A stretch of 64,000 nucleotides of DNA from Serendipita indica DSM 11827 (lineage: Eukaryota > Basidiomycota > Agaricomycetes > Sebacinales > Serendipitaceae). The stretch is taken from contig CAJVGD010000014.1 of the NCBI GenBank assembly GCA_910890315.1, positions 310,001 through 374,000 on the forward strand, in the 5' to 3' direction. The first letter of the stretch is position 1. Every line of letters starts with the position of its first letter. The translations under genes were made by a program, and so were the position numbers. The notes under the pieces were generated by a model. That model was given only the letters and a program-made list of their open reading frames with translations. It did no database searches and was not told the origin of the DNA. Shown here one piece after another: positions 46,118-57,900 of the stretch.

Positions 46118-49100
46118 ATGAGTAGCGTTAGAATTACGAGCATGGACCCAATTTTGTTCAAAACGCCTGCTCTTTCTTCCGAGACGCTCGAACGACCGCC
46201 CTCGTATGGTGCCGACGAGCAAGATGACGAGCGTGTAGGATTTGCGGTTAAGCAGACAACGACGACGGTGACAACGACAACGACAACAACTACAAGCTTC
46301 TTTCCTCGTCTGAAACGCAGAGTTACAGCCGTCAGAAAGCCCTCTGAGCCCGTGGTGACCATCGAGAGTGAGCCCAGGGCAGCGCTGCTGATCAACAAGG
46401 ATCTTCCAGATATCCCTGTAGCTCACCCGAACGCAAAGGTGGCCTCTCAGCGTCGTCCAAGAACTGCAGATCCCGTCGTTTATACGACCTCGTCGACCGT
46501 TGCGGCATCTGTCCCGTTTGCATTAGCCCACGCATCTCTAGGTGCAGAAGTTTCTCAAATCATCTCACAAAACGCGTCTCTGCCTCTGAATCCCCAAGCA
46601 GAGCCCCTCCATAGACCGTCCACGGCGACCAAAGCTGAGCGGAGCACCCACAAACGCCTATCATTATCATTATCAAGCAGTACATACACTTCACCTTCTG
46701 TAACCTCACCTATACCTCCCAACTCGGCTTACAGTGGTCTGGGAGATTCGAGAGCAAATAGTACAAATTCACAGACATCTCCCACCTCCTGGAACTCTCC
46801 TCCAGCGAGCATCTTCGACTCTTCTCAGACGAGAAACGGATCCTTCAACTCTCCCACCGATCTTTCGGGCGGTAAACAAATCGCTCGACGTGCATCTTGG
46901 TGGGGACGACGACGACAGGACTCACCTTCTCCTATGACGGAAATCTCTCCATCACCGCGGGGTACCGAAGGAACGAGCGAACCACCGCTGTTCCCCTCCG
47001 AACTCAAAGCCCCTCGAGTTCCTCATCGAGCCACCTCTTCGTCGCCCCTTACACCACGAATGGACGCATCAGAGAAACATCGTGCCCAGACGATTGGAAC
47101 GTCCGTCACCGGTGTCGTCGACTTGACGCAGTCACCCTCCGCGGAACTAGACGCGCCAAACTTCTCTTCCTCGCCGAAGCAAGGCGGGTCCCAATCTGAC
47201 CACGTCAACAAGTCTGCATCATCCCTCTCTGGAGAAAACTTTGCTTCCGCATTGAGCGGGCTCACGTCTGGTGCCTCCTCTCGTAATAGACCACGCGCTC
47301 TTTCCCTCTTCCTGAGGCCATCCACTGCCAGCTCCGAGTCTGCATCAGTATCACACTCGCCATTGGCTCCGAGCTCTGGTGCCGCGCATCCACGGGTTCG
47401 AGCAGCACAATCTCCCCCACTCCTTCGCCGAATATCGTCAACTCTATTCTCTCATTCACCCTATTCATCCACATCTCCTACACCCAATTCTTCCCTTTCC
47501 GTCTCCGGCATGTTCTCAGACGATGCAGTCGTCAGCTCTCCAGCTCCTTTTATTCCAAAACCCAGGATTGACGAGGAGACGCCCGAGTCATACATGGAAC
47601 GGCTGCTCGAAGCCGTTAGCAAGGCAGAGGTTGCGAGCGTTCTTGCCTCAAAGTGAGCCGATTGCTTGCGATGTTGAATCATTCTAACCTACGCCCAGGG
47701 GCGATGAGTTCCATGTCAAGGCACTGAAGGCGTATCTGCAGAGATTCACATTTACACACGACCCTCTTGATATTGCCATTCGCCGCCTGCTCATGGATTT
47801 GTCTCTCCCGAGGGAAACCCAGCAAATTGATCGCGTCATGGAAGCATTCTCAGCACGGTATATGGAGTGCAACCCCGGAATTTTCACTGACAAAGGTAAC
47901 GCTCGAACCTTCCTCTCCATGGTTGCTTATACCCAGCAGATCATGCCTATATTCTTGCTTTCAGTTTGATCATGCTCCACACAGATGCCTTCAACAAGAG
48001 CAATAAAACGAAGATGACCAAGGCGGCATATGTCAAGAATGCTCGACTTCCTGGTATGCGCCCAGAGGTCCTCGAGGTAGGCGCAGTTTGTCCGGTCATA
48101 CGTCGACTTATGTTCCAAAGTACTTCTATGATAACATCGTCTTTGCGCCATTCATCTTCATTGAAGATCCCGTTGATATCAATGGGCAGCGCGGGTTCAC
48201 AGCTGATTCCGCATCCTCAACCTCGAGCTTCTTGAAGCAGTCCAACAAAATTGATCCATACTATCTCATTGCACGGGTATGCTGCACCTCGCTTCTCCCA
48301 TACTTTCATCCACTGACATCCCTCCTAGAACCTATTGGATCCTCTTCGTGTCGACGTCGAGCAATATGTTCCCAGTATCGATCCCTATCGCTACCTGGGA
48401 ACAGCAGAGTCCTGGGACTACGAGGAGCTGCGTCAGGCATTTGCTCGGGCAAGCATAGTGGAGCTCGGGGATCGAGATCCCAGTCGTCGAATGTCGGCAG
48501 CTCATCTCAACCTTGCATTTTCGGGCTTTACCAATACTGCACCGACCGTCATACCGCTCACGATGGCGACACATAGTGGAATCTCGCCAACGGCGTTCAA
48601 TGACGTATGGACATTCAAGTTGACCAAGATTGGGATCATGAATCGCAAAGGTTTGAGTCAGCATATACTCATAAATATATTACTGAACTTCCGTGACAGA
48701 GGACACAGTAGAAGGCGGGAAAAAGGCGACAGCTCGCAAATGGCGGCAGTTCAAAGTTGCTCTCACCGGCTCGCAGCTATTGTTCTTCAGGGATCTGCGA
48801 TGGGATCAGGCTCTGATCCAGCGCCCGGGATCGAGGAATACATGGATGCTTCCTCCTGGGTACATGGTGAAACCGGACGAAATTATCTCTGTCAACGATG
48901 CGGTGGCTATCCTGGATCTATCCTACCAAAAGGTGAGAACGGCAGCGTCGTGCTTAAGCTTTGACTGACATTCCCAGTATCGCAACACATTCAGGCTTCT
49001 CCTACCGAAAGGGCGACAGTTTTTGCTGCAAGTTTTGGATGAACATGAGCTTAACGAATGGCTCGCGCGCATAAATTATGCTAGCGCATTCAAGACTGCA

Positions 49101-50345
49101 GGCGTGCGAATGCGTCCAACCGCTTTGTCGAGTAAGGATGTAGAGTTGACAGGAATCGCTGCAGCAAATTCCCATGCGCGAGAGAGCCGCTTGGTGCAGC
49201 CTTATCCCAACGGGCACTCTCAAGGGATCCATGATTGGAAGTCTCCTGCCGGTGAGGAGCTTGAGACCCCACCAGAGGACAATGATGATCAGGATAATAC
49301 TGCCTCAGAAGTGTCAAGCCTGCATCCCCCGACTAGGACTGGCCTCCTTCCCATTAATCGCTCTACGGCGGCGCTCGACGTTGAGAGTGCCGAGGATCTC
49401 GTCAAGGAGGATGCCGCGCAAATCAAAGCCACGTTTGAAGACGTCAAGGCAGAACTGGCAGCTGGACCCCGCACATTGCCAGACTCCAAGGAACTGGGCG
49501 CGGCTCGCGCTCAGCTTGCCGGACCTTCCTTGCGGAAGCAGCCGTCTTGGACGGCTCGAAGCTCTGAAGACATTGAGCTGTCGAGGGAGCGGCTGTCCTC
49601 TAGAGGCACCGTTTTGCAATTGAAGATTGCAGAGATAGAAACGAGGATCTCGACGCTCCAAACCCAGCTCGATGCTGACCTTCTCTTCTCCCGCAATGTC
49701 GCCATCAGCACTCCCTTCCAAAACGTGACAAGGACCAGGCTCCAAGAACATGTACGCCGCATTTCGAGAAGAGTGGCGCAAGCGCGTCTGGAGTTGGTGA
49801 AATTACGATGTCATTTGGAGGTTCTCCATACAGATTTTGTGGATGAGGAGCGCCAGCGATATCACACGACAAGAACCGCTCTGAAGATCGCGACGGCCAC
49901 ACTTCGACGACGGTTGGAAGATCAGCCAACGCCCAGGGTACCGTCACCCGAGTCTATTGCGCTGGCGGCAGCGGACAGATTCTCCCCTCCTTCACAAAGC
50001 AGTTTTCATACACGACACGGGTCGTCATCTTCGTCTGCACCGAGTAGTACCGTCTCCAGTGGTACGGTCAATGCCCACCTAGGGTCAAGCAAACCGACGA
50101 ACCCGAATCCGTTCACTCTTCGCCCAAGTGTGGCGAAACACAACCAAGAATTCCCACTCTCGCCTGAGGATCCTGACGCCGCTGTGGATGATTTCTCTCC
50201 CGGCGGCAAGCCAGAAGAGGCAGAAGAGTGGAACAAGACACGGGCTGCGAAGCGAGTTTCGCTTGTCACGGTTCGTGCCGATGCTCTCCGCCCTTTCGTC
50301 AATCGTGGAACCGCCGAAGATGCTCTGGAGCAGCTTCAAGAGTAA
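46118..50345 (+). CDS. Sec7-PH Arf guanine nucleotide exchange factor (Syt1/Sec73-like)
   Basis: Predicted exchange factor activating Arf GTPases in membrane traffic. ATG 46118 (MSSVRITSMDPILF; an in-frame ATG at 46142 is an alternative). A disordered N-terminus of about 480 residues contains a polythreonine run near residue 45 and many Ser/Pro. The Sec7 domain starts at YMERLLEAVSKAEVASVLA and includes VKALKAYLQRFTFTHDPLDI and AIRRLLMDLSLPRETQQIDR. It continues with CNPGIFTDK, then AYILAFSLIMLHTDAFNKS, holding the region of the catalytic glutamate finger and the LIMLHTDxHN-like motif. A PH domain follows (RKWRQFKVALTGSQLLFFRD, FRLLLPKGRQFLLQVLDEHE, LNEWLARINYASAF). A coiled-coil region rich in charged residues (LQLKIAEIETRISTLQTQLD) and a Ser-rich tail end at TAA 50343-50345. 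About seven introns lie in the Sec7-PH region. The order Sec7-PH-coiled coil matches yeast Syt1. Confidence 0.92.
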
Positions 50346-50656
50346 GGCAGTGATTGATATTGCTTATTCGTGGACTTCATACGGACTTGAACCGACACTC
50401 GGTTATCTATCTATCACAGTATTTACATGTTTCTCCATCACAGGTTTGTTCTCGATCCGCCCTAAGCTGTTTTAATCCTCGTCCACAGTGTATCTCTCAT
50501 CTATATTCTAATCAACCGAGCTTTCCTTATTGGATAGATAATGGTCCACGTTTCGGATTGATCTAGGTCAGACTCGGATGGCGCCTGACAATACAGGAGC
50601 CTGGCATCTCTGCTTTATAAACAGTAGGTTCGTTGTCATAATTGACGCCACACAGA
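50346..50656. promoter_or_regulatory. RdRP copy 1 upstream region with TATA element
   Basis: The tandem-duplicated segment begins at about 50561 (GATCTAGGTCAGACT, repeated at 54793). TATAAA at 50616-50621 lies about 36 bp upstream of the ATG. At the equivalent place in copy 2 the sequence is TTATGAATA, so the TATA element has been lost there. Confidence 0.5.
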
Positions 50657-53600
50657 ATGGAGCTCTTCGTCCGCAGCGTCCCATATGGCGCTGATGAACA
50701 CCAAGTTACCCGCTGTTTAGAACCGATTCTTCATGGAGAAAAGTTCCGAGACTTGTTCGTCGGTGGCGCGCCCTATAATTTCATGGTGCGCTTATTCAAG
50801 AGCAAAAAGCACCATCATCAAAATCACTCCGGGAATGGGGCATTATTACTGCCCTCGGAGGGCATTGGACAGCGCCTACTCGCCTTGAGCAGCAGTACAT
50901 GCCCGGTTGAAATCCATGGGCGTCGTCTCAAGTTCGAACCCAGTAGGAAGCCGGCATTCAGTCAAGGGGACATACTCAAATTACGAGAACCATATCAAGA
51001 TCCAGAGATACGACAGGAGCGCGAGAGGACACGTGCAGACCTCCTGAGAGCAGGTATTCATGCATCCAGCGTTGCCTTTGGGTGGCCCTGCCAAGATGGT
51101 TCCATCTCTTTGGAGCATGAGAGTCCAGAGAGCACGACCTGGGATGTTCTGTTCAACCTAGACGATCGCTGTATCATCCTGAAATCGTCAAAGGAAATCC
51201 GCATTCTACTACATCTTCGTGCTATACAGTCCACTGCTTTGGACTCGGAAGGGGCCGTCCTATGGCTCGAGCGACCCCCACTCTTTGAAAAGCAGCCAGA
51301 GGTGGATATGGACGCCATTGGCGAGCTTTTTGCGAGCCTTTTAGATCTCGAGCCCAGGCCACCAATGAGGTATCGCCTATCATCGCCAGGAGGTGACCCT
51401 TCGCGAATTATCCCCTATCTGCGCGTTCTCTACATCCGATTTGACGATTCTATATCCAGCCAGGAGTTTGAGCGGAGGGCGAAGAAGATGGGGGTCTCCA
51501 CCTATAGTTCTGATCACGATCTGGAGCGCAGAGGCTTATTCATGCCTGGTATTATCGAGCGGTATCAAGCCGCCCGCGCCCGATTACCCTTCAAAGTTGC
51601 GTTCCAAGTCCAGGGTTTACTTAGCCGTTGTGCCTTCAATCCTCAGGAGATATTGGAGATACTACGTGACATACATGCGGCCCTAACGGAGCTTGGACGT
51701 TCAGCGACAGCGGAATGCGTCAAGGCCTTGGAACAAGAACGAGAAGGAAACCCAGAGGCAACCCCAGCTGCCCTATTTGCTGACGTTGTTCAGTCTTTCC
51801 GCACCAGTAACAACGTAAAGGCGATGTCCGACGAAGAGCCTGGAGTGTTCGAATGCCACAGGGCGACCATCACCCCGAGTTCTATAATTCTTACCGGGCC
51901 ACTACCGGACGAGACAAACCGTGTCATTCGCAAGTACAGAAAGTATGCTCACAAGTTTATCAGGATCGACTTCACAGAAGAAGACGGGTTGCATTTGCGA
52001 AAGGAGAAGAATGTCGACCTCGGCGCAATATTGGACGATAGAATTGGCGAATTTATGAAGAACGGTCTCCTCGTTGCTGGCAGACGGTTCGAGTTCCTGG
52101 CTTACAGCTCTTCCGCATTAAAGGAGCATGCCGTCTGGTTCATGACACCATTCACCACGAGCGACGGCCAGTATGTAACGTCAGAATCAATACGGCGATC
52201 CCTTGGAGATTTCTCCAAAGTCATCTACTGCCCATCTCGATATGGAGCCCGGCTCTCTCAAGCATTCTCGTCCACCGAACCATCCATCACGATCAAAGTG
52301 AACGAGATACGCTTTATCCCTGACAAGGAGTCCGACCAAGGATCGCTTTACACGGACGGAGTGGGAACAATGAGCCCGCAGGTGGCTGAAGAGATCTGGG
52401 CCAAGTATACCGAACCACGCTCAAAAAGGAGCCGGCGTCGGCTCAAGACACCTAGCGCATTCCAAATCCGACTGGGCGGACTCAAAGGAATGCTTTGCGT
52501 GGACAGTCGACTCCAGGGTCGAGTAGTCTGCGTCCGTGATTCGATGAACAAGTTTCATTCCAATGATCGCGAGGTGGAGATTGCGCGTGCCTTTGATCGA
52601 CCAATGACAATGTTTCTGAACCGGCCTTTGATTATGCTTTTGGAGACGCTAAAGGTGAGCTTATCCGTAGGTCAGTAGCCACAGCCGATACTAAGACAAG
52701 AAGGTTCCGCTAGAGCCATTCATGGCACTCCAGACCAAGGCTGTCGAGGAAACACGCGACGCAATGAAATCGTTTGACACTGCAGCTCGTCTCCTCGAGC
52801 AATACGGTCTCGGGACAGCATTCAGACTGACTTCTGTATTCTTGCAGTTACATAAACTCGACGTGGCCCTCGCACTCAAGGACCAAAGTCAGGGCTTGTT
52901 GCCGTTCCTGGGGAGGATGCTCCAATTCGTGGAAAACCATATACTTCGTGACCTCAAATACAAAGCGAGGATTCCAGTCCCAAATGCTTGGACGCTCGTA
53001 GGAGTGAGTGACGAGTATGACTACCTAGGAGAGAATGAGATATACGGTACGTGGTAGCTACTGTAGGGGGTTACTAACCAACCGCCGAATAGCTCGAGTG
53101 CGTACAATTGACGGCGAAGAACAATATCTTGAAGGACCCGTTATGATATCACGCTCGCCCACTGTGCACCCAGGTGACGCTAGAATGGTGTGGGCAATAG
53201 GCAAGCCTTCAAGAGGTGCACCTCCCGGTCTCGAAGATTTGACAAACTGTGTCGTGTTTCCGTGTAAAGGACATCCTTCCTTGCCCCAGTGTTTGGCGGG
53301 AGGAGACTTGGACGGAGATTTAGTCAGTGCAAGTGCAATATTCACCACATCTGCTCACCTCTGCATAGTATTGCCTTGTGCTCGACCCTCAACTGCACTT
53401 TAGGTGGCAGTTCCAGCATGGAGATTATGATCCTCCTCAACTCGTAACACTTGATCGTCCGTCGACAATCAAAGACGTTGCACAGTTCGTAATCAACTAC
53501 ATCAAGGTCAACTCATCGTATTCTATAGTATTTCGCTTACAATACCCCAGAACGACCTCCTTGGAGTGATTTCGACGCGGAGTATGCTGATTGCAGACAT

Positions 53601-54489
53601 CAGAGAGGACTGCTTGGCCGACGAAGACTGTGTCAAACTGGCCAAGCTGCACTCTATTGCTGTGGACTATCCAAAGACGGGACGGCATGTCGAGTTTGAG
53701 CAGATGCCGTCTCTGGAATCCAACCGAAGACCTGATTGGCATGCAAACGAGTTGAACGACAACGATCCGGAGCTCTACCAGAGCAACCGGCACATAGGTC
53801 ATTTGTTCCGCGCCATTGAGCTTCCAGCGCTTCCTGAAGCGAGGAAATTGGCACATCGTCAGCGCCGACGGATCCAACGGGACGAGGGAGAGGCTCTCAA
53901 TACCACTGACGTACTCCAAGCCCTCTCTCATGACAAATCCGTGGTCAGTCGCCATCTTCGGCCAAAAATCAATACATACGTCGACATAGAGGAGTTTGTA
54001 GAAGGCCAGCCAACCAATGTCGTCAACGAACTACTTGATATCTTTGACAGATACTGGCTTGAGTTGCAGTATATAGCAAAGACCAACAGCTTATCCAAGT
54101 CAGTGTCTTTTCGTTTTTGTAGACGTACTCTTATCTGTCCTAGTGCAACCGCCTTGTCAGAAGAAGAAGTTGTGGCAGGATCAATTGTCGCAAAGTGTTC
54201 ACAACCGGTACGTTTCATTCCAGTGTCCCTACCAGCGTCTGATTCCCATTAGAGGAGACGCCAGGATGTGATCGCCGACATGAGACGGTCGTCCACCTCG
54301 CTTTGTGATCAAGTACGAAACAGTATCGAAGGAACCGAGGACACCTCTGAGGAGGATAAGCTCCTGAGGGCATGGGTGGCCTGGAAGATATCCGAGAAGT
54401 ATCACCAAGCGTACGCAGCGATGAGCTTTGGCATTTTGGCTTTGGACACTGCATTCAACGCAATGCGTAAACTGGATGGATCCGACTGA
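50657..54489 (+). CDS. Cellular RNA-dependent RNA polymerase (RNA silencing), tandem copy 1
   Basis: Eukaryotic RdRP of the QDE-1/RDR superfamily, which makes double-stranded RNA for Dicer in RNA silencing. ATG 50657 gives MELFVRSVPYGADEHQVTRC, an RRM-like N-terminus; exon 1 is 666 codons up to LLETLK. The catalytic region starts with VFECHRATITPSSIILTGPL and continues through SLYTDGVGTMSPQVAEEIW, PSAFQIRLGGLKGMLCVDSR and KFHSNDREVEIARAFDRP. The metal-binding loop is QCLAGGDLDGDLYCLVLDP, with all three aspartates of DxDGD intact. After it: CVKLAKLHSIAVDYPKTG, then the C-terminal helical domain ending AMRKLDGSD. About six short introns. The coding frame appears intact. A TATAAA lies about 36 bp upstream of the ATG. 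Confidence 0.93.
52886..53114 (+). repeat. 229-bp block identical to 57107-57335 (gene-conversion tract, including an intron)
   Basis: Base-by-base reading shows no difference between 52886-53114 and 57107-57335, including the whole intron between ATACG and CTCGAGTG. Neighbouring exons outside the block, especially in the 5' half and near 53500/57720, are clearly diverged. Confidence 0.85.
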
Positions 54490-54929
54490 TGTTTAACAAG
54501 AATGACATTTCGTTTCCCTGTGCGCTACATTGTACTGTGCTGCACTTCTGCGAGCTGAGCGGGCTGTAAATGGTAGTGTGTGCTATACTGGTCTAGAGTG
54601 CCACGAGGCGTATAACGGGAGGCGTCACGACCTCTTCTGTGGGTGATGTTGGCCAGCAAGTCAAGGATTCTAAGTGCGGTTGGCAATAAGGAGATGTATA
54701 AGATGTATTATGTGCCAGTAAGTCCCCAAACCGCCGTCCACTGCTTGGCTTGTCGTGGCCGCTCCAGTCTTGGACTATTCACGCTTGGGATCGATCTAGG
54801 TCAGACTTAGATTGCGCCAAATAATATAGTCCTTTCCTTTATGAATATTCGGCTGATAGTTGACGATAGATTCCATAAAACGTCCACGGGGCGTTTGGGC
54901 GCAATCACACAAACACCCACACCCACAGA
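54490..54929. other. Spacer between RdRP copies, homologous to the region between RdRP copy 2 and ITC1
   Basis: The first ~290 bp match 58709-59010, for example CGACCTCTTCTGTGGGTGATGTT against CGGCCTCTTCTGTGGGTGATGTT and AGTCTTGGACT. The rest is upstream sequence of copy 2. No separate gene. Confidence 0.6.
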
Positions 54930-57900
54930 ATGTCACTGGAGCTCTTCGTCAGTAATGTCCCATATGGCGCCAATGAGCACCAGGTTACTCGCTGTTTAGA
55001 ACCAATTCTCCACGGGGATAGGTTCCGGGACTTGTTCATCGGTGGCGCACCATACAACTTTATGGTGCGCTTATTCAAAGGCAAACAGCATCGTCATCAA
55101 AATCACTCTGGAATGGGGGCAATATTACTACCCTCGGTAGACATCGGGCTGCGCCTACTCGCCTTGAGCAGCAGTACATGTCCAGTTGAAATCCATGGGC
55201 GTCGTCTCAAGTTTGCACCCATCAGAAGGCCGGTATTTAGTCAAGGTGACATATTCAAGTTACGAGAGCCATACCAAGATCCAGAGATACGCCAGCAACA
55301 GGAGATCCTATCCGACGAGCTGCTCAGCCCAGGCATCTCGGCACGCTCTATTTCCTTTGGATGGCAATATCAAGATGATATCATCTCCTTAGAACATGAA
55401 AGCCCCGAGGGCATAACTTGGACCGTCACATTCAATCTGGCCGATCGCTATCTCCTCCTTCAATCATCTAAAGGGATCCGAGTTTTGACCCATCTACGTT
55501 CTATACAGTCTATTGCTTTAGATGCACAAGGATGTGTGCTATGGCTTGAGCGGCCACCAGTCTTCGAGAAGGGTTGAACGCTGCGAATGTACATCGATTA
55601 TCATCACCAGGAGACGATCCGTACTGCATTATACCTTATCTTCGGATTGTTTACGTCCGGTTCCAGGGTCTGCTCTCCAGCCAGGAGTTTGAGAGGAGGG
55701 CGAAGAAAATGAGTGTATCAACCTATACATGCGATCAAGATTTAAAGCGCATGGGTTTATTTGAAGCAGGAATTATGGAGCGATACCAAGCGGCCCTCCC
55801 CCAGTTGCCTTTCGAAATCGCATTTCAAATCGAGGGTTTAATGAGTCGTTGTAGGCTTAGCCCTCGAGAGATATTGGAAATACTAGGTGACATTCATGCC
55901 GCTCTAAAAGAGCTTGGCGATTCAACGACAGCGCGTTGTGTCAAGGAATTGGAGCAAGAACGAGAAGACAACCCGGAGGCAAACCCAATCGCACTGTTTA
56001 CTGAGATTGTTCAGTATTTTAGATCTCGTGGCACTGCAAAGGCGAGATCTGATGAGGAATCCGGAGTATTTGAATGCCACAGGGCGACCGTCACTCCGAG
56101 CTCTGTAGTTCTCACTGGGCCACTACCAGATGAGACCAATCGTGTCATTCGCAAGTACAGGGCATATGGTCACAACTTCATACGGGTTGACTTTACAGAA
56201 GAGGACAGACTGCACTTGCGAAAGGAGAAGAATGTAGACCTCACTGCAATATTGGACGACAGAATCGGCGAATTTATGAAGAATGGTCTCTTTGTTGCTG
56301 GTAGAAAGTTCGAGCTTCTGGCCTATAGCTCCTCGGCGTTAAAGGAGCATGCCGTCTGGTTCATGACACCATTCACCACGAGCGACGGCCAGTATATAAC
56401 GTCAGAATCAATACGGCGATCTCTTGGAGATTTCTCCAAAGTCATTTACTGCCCAGCTCGATACGGAGCCCGGCTCTCACAAGCGTTTTCCTCCACCGAA
56501 CCATCCATCACCGTCCGAGTGGACGAGATACGCTTTATCCCAGACAAGGAGTCCGATTATGGATCACTTTACACGGATGGAGTAGGTACAATCAGCCCGC
56601 AAGCTGCCAAAGAGATCTGGCACAAGTACACCGAATCACGTTCCAAGAGAAATCGACGTCGGCTCAAGAGACCTAGTGCATTTCAGATTCGACTGGGCGG
56701 ACTCAAGGGTATGCTTTGCGTGGATAATAGACTCCGAGGCCGAGTAATCTGCGTCCGGGAATCGATGAACAAGTTTCATTCGGATGACCGCGAAGTGGAA
56801 ATTGCTCGTGTATTTGATCGACCAATGGCAATGTTCTTGAATCGGCCTTTGATTATGCTTTTGGAGACGCTAAAGGTGAGCTTATCCGTAGGTCAGTAGC
56901 CACATCCGATACTAAGACAAGAAGGTTCCGCTAGAGCCATTCATGGCACTCCAGACCAAGGCTGTCGAGGAAACGCGTGACGCAATGAAATCGTTTGACG
57001 CAGCAGCTCGTATCCTTGAGCGATACGGTCTTGGGACCGCATTCAGACTGACTTCTGTATTCTTACAGTTGCATAAACTTGGCGTATCCCTTGCACTCAA
57101 GGACCGAAGTCAGGGCTTGTTGCCGTTCCTGGGGAGGATGCTCCAATTCGTGGAAAACCATATACTTCGTGACCTCAAATACAAAGCGAGGATTCCAGTC
57201 CCAAATGCTTGGACGCTCGTAGGAGTGAGTGACGAGTATGACTACCTAGGAGAGAATGAGATATACGGTACGTGGTAGCTACTGTAGGGGGTTACTAACC
57301 AACCGCCGAATAGCTCGAGTGCGTACAATTGACGGTGAAGAACAATATCTCGAAGGACCCGTTATGATATCACGCTCGCCCACTGTGCACCCAGGTGACG
57401 CTAGAATGGTGTGGGCAATAGGCAAGCCTTCAAGAGGTGCACCTCCCGGTCTCGAAGAGTTGACAAACTGTGTCGTGTTCCCGTGTAAAGGGCATCCTTC
57501 ATTGCCCCAGTGTTTGGCGGGAGGAGACCTGGACGGAGATTTAGTCAGTGCAAGTGCAATATTCACCACATCTGCTCACCTCTGCATAGTATTGCCTTGT
57601 GCTCGACCCTCAGCTGCACTTTAGGTGGCAGTTCCAGCATGGAGATTATGATCCTCCTCAACTCGTAACACTTGATCGCCCATCGACAATCAAGGACGTT
57701 GCACAATTTGTGGTCAACTACATCAAGGTTGGATCACAGGAGAGCGCAATTACCCACTCACCCTAATACAGAACGATCTCCTCGGCATAATTTCGATGCA
57801 ATGTATGCTGATTGCCGATGTCCGGAAGGACTGCCTGGCCGATCCAGACTGTGTCAAGCTAGCTAAACTGCACTCAATTGCCGTCGACTATCCAAAGACA

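Larger units (their letters stand above)
50561..54790 (+). repeat. Tandem duplication unit 1 (about 4.2 kb, RdRP plus flanks)
   Basis: Unit 1 and unit 2 (54793 to about 59010) match along their length: the upstream GATCTAGGTCAGACT block, the whole RdRP gene with introns in the same places, and the 3' flank down to CTTGG-CTTGT-GTGGCC and AGTCTTGGACT. The offset between units is 4221-4232 bp. Identity varies strongly along the unit. Confidence 0.85.

Noticed and set aside
46090-46398. Minus-strand 102-residue frame rich in valine
   Set aside because: It is the reverse complement of the polythreonine run in the Sec7 gene N-terminus; no splice or homology support.
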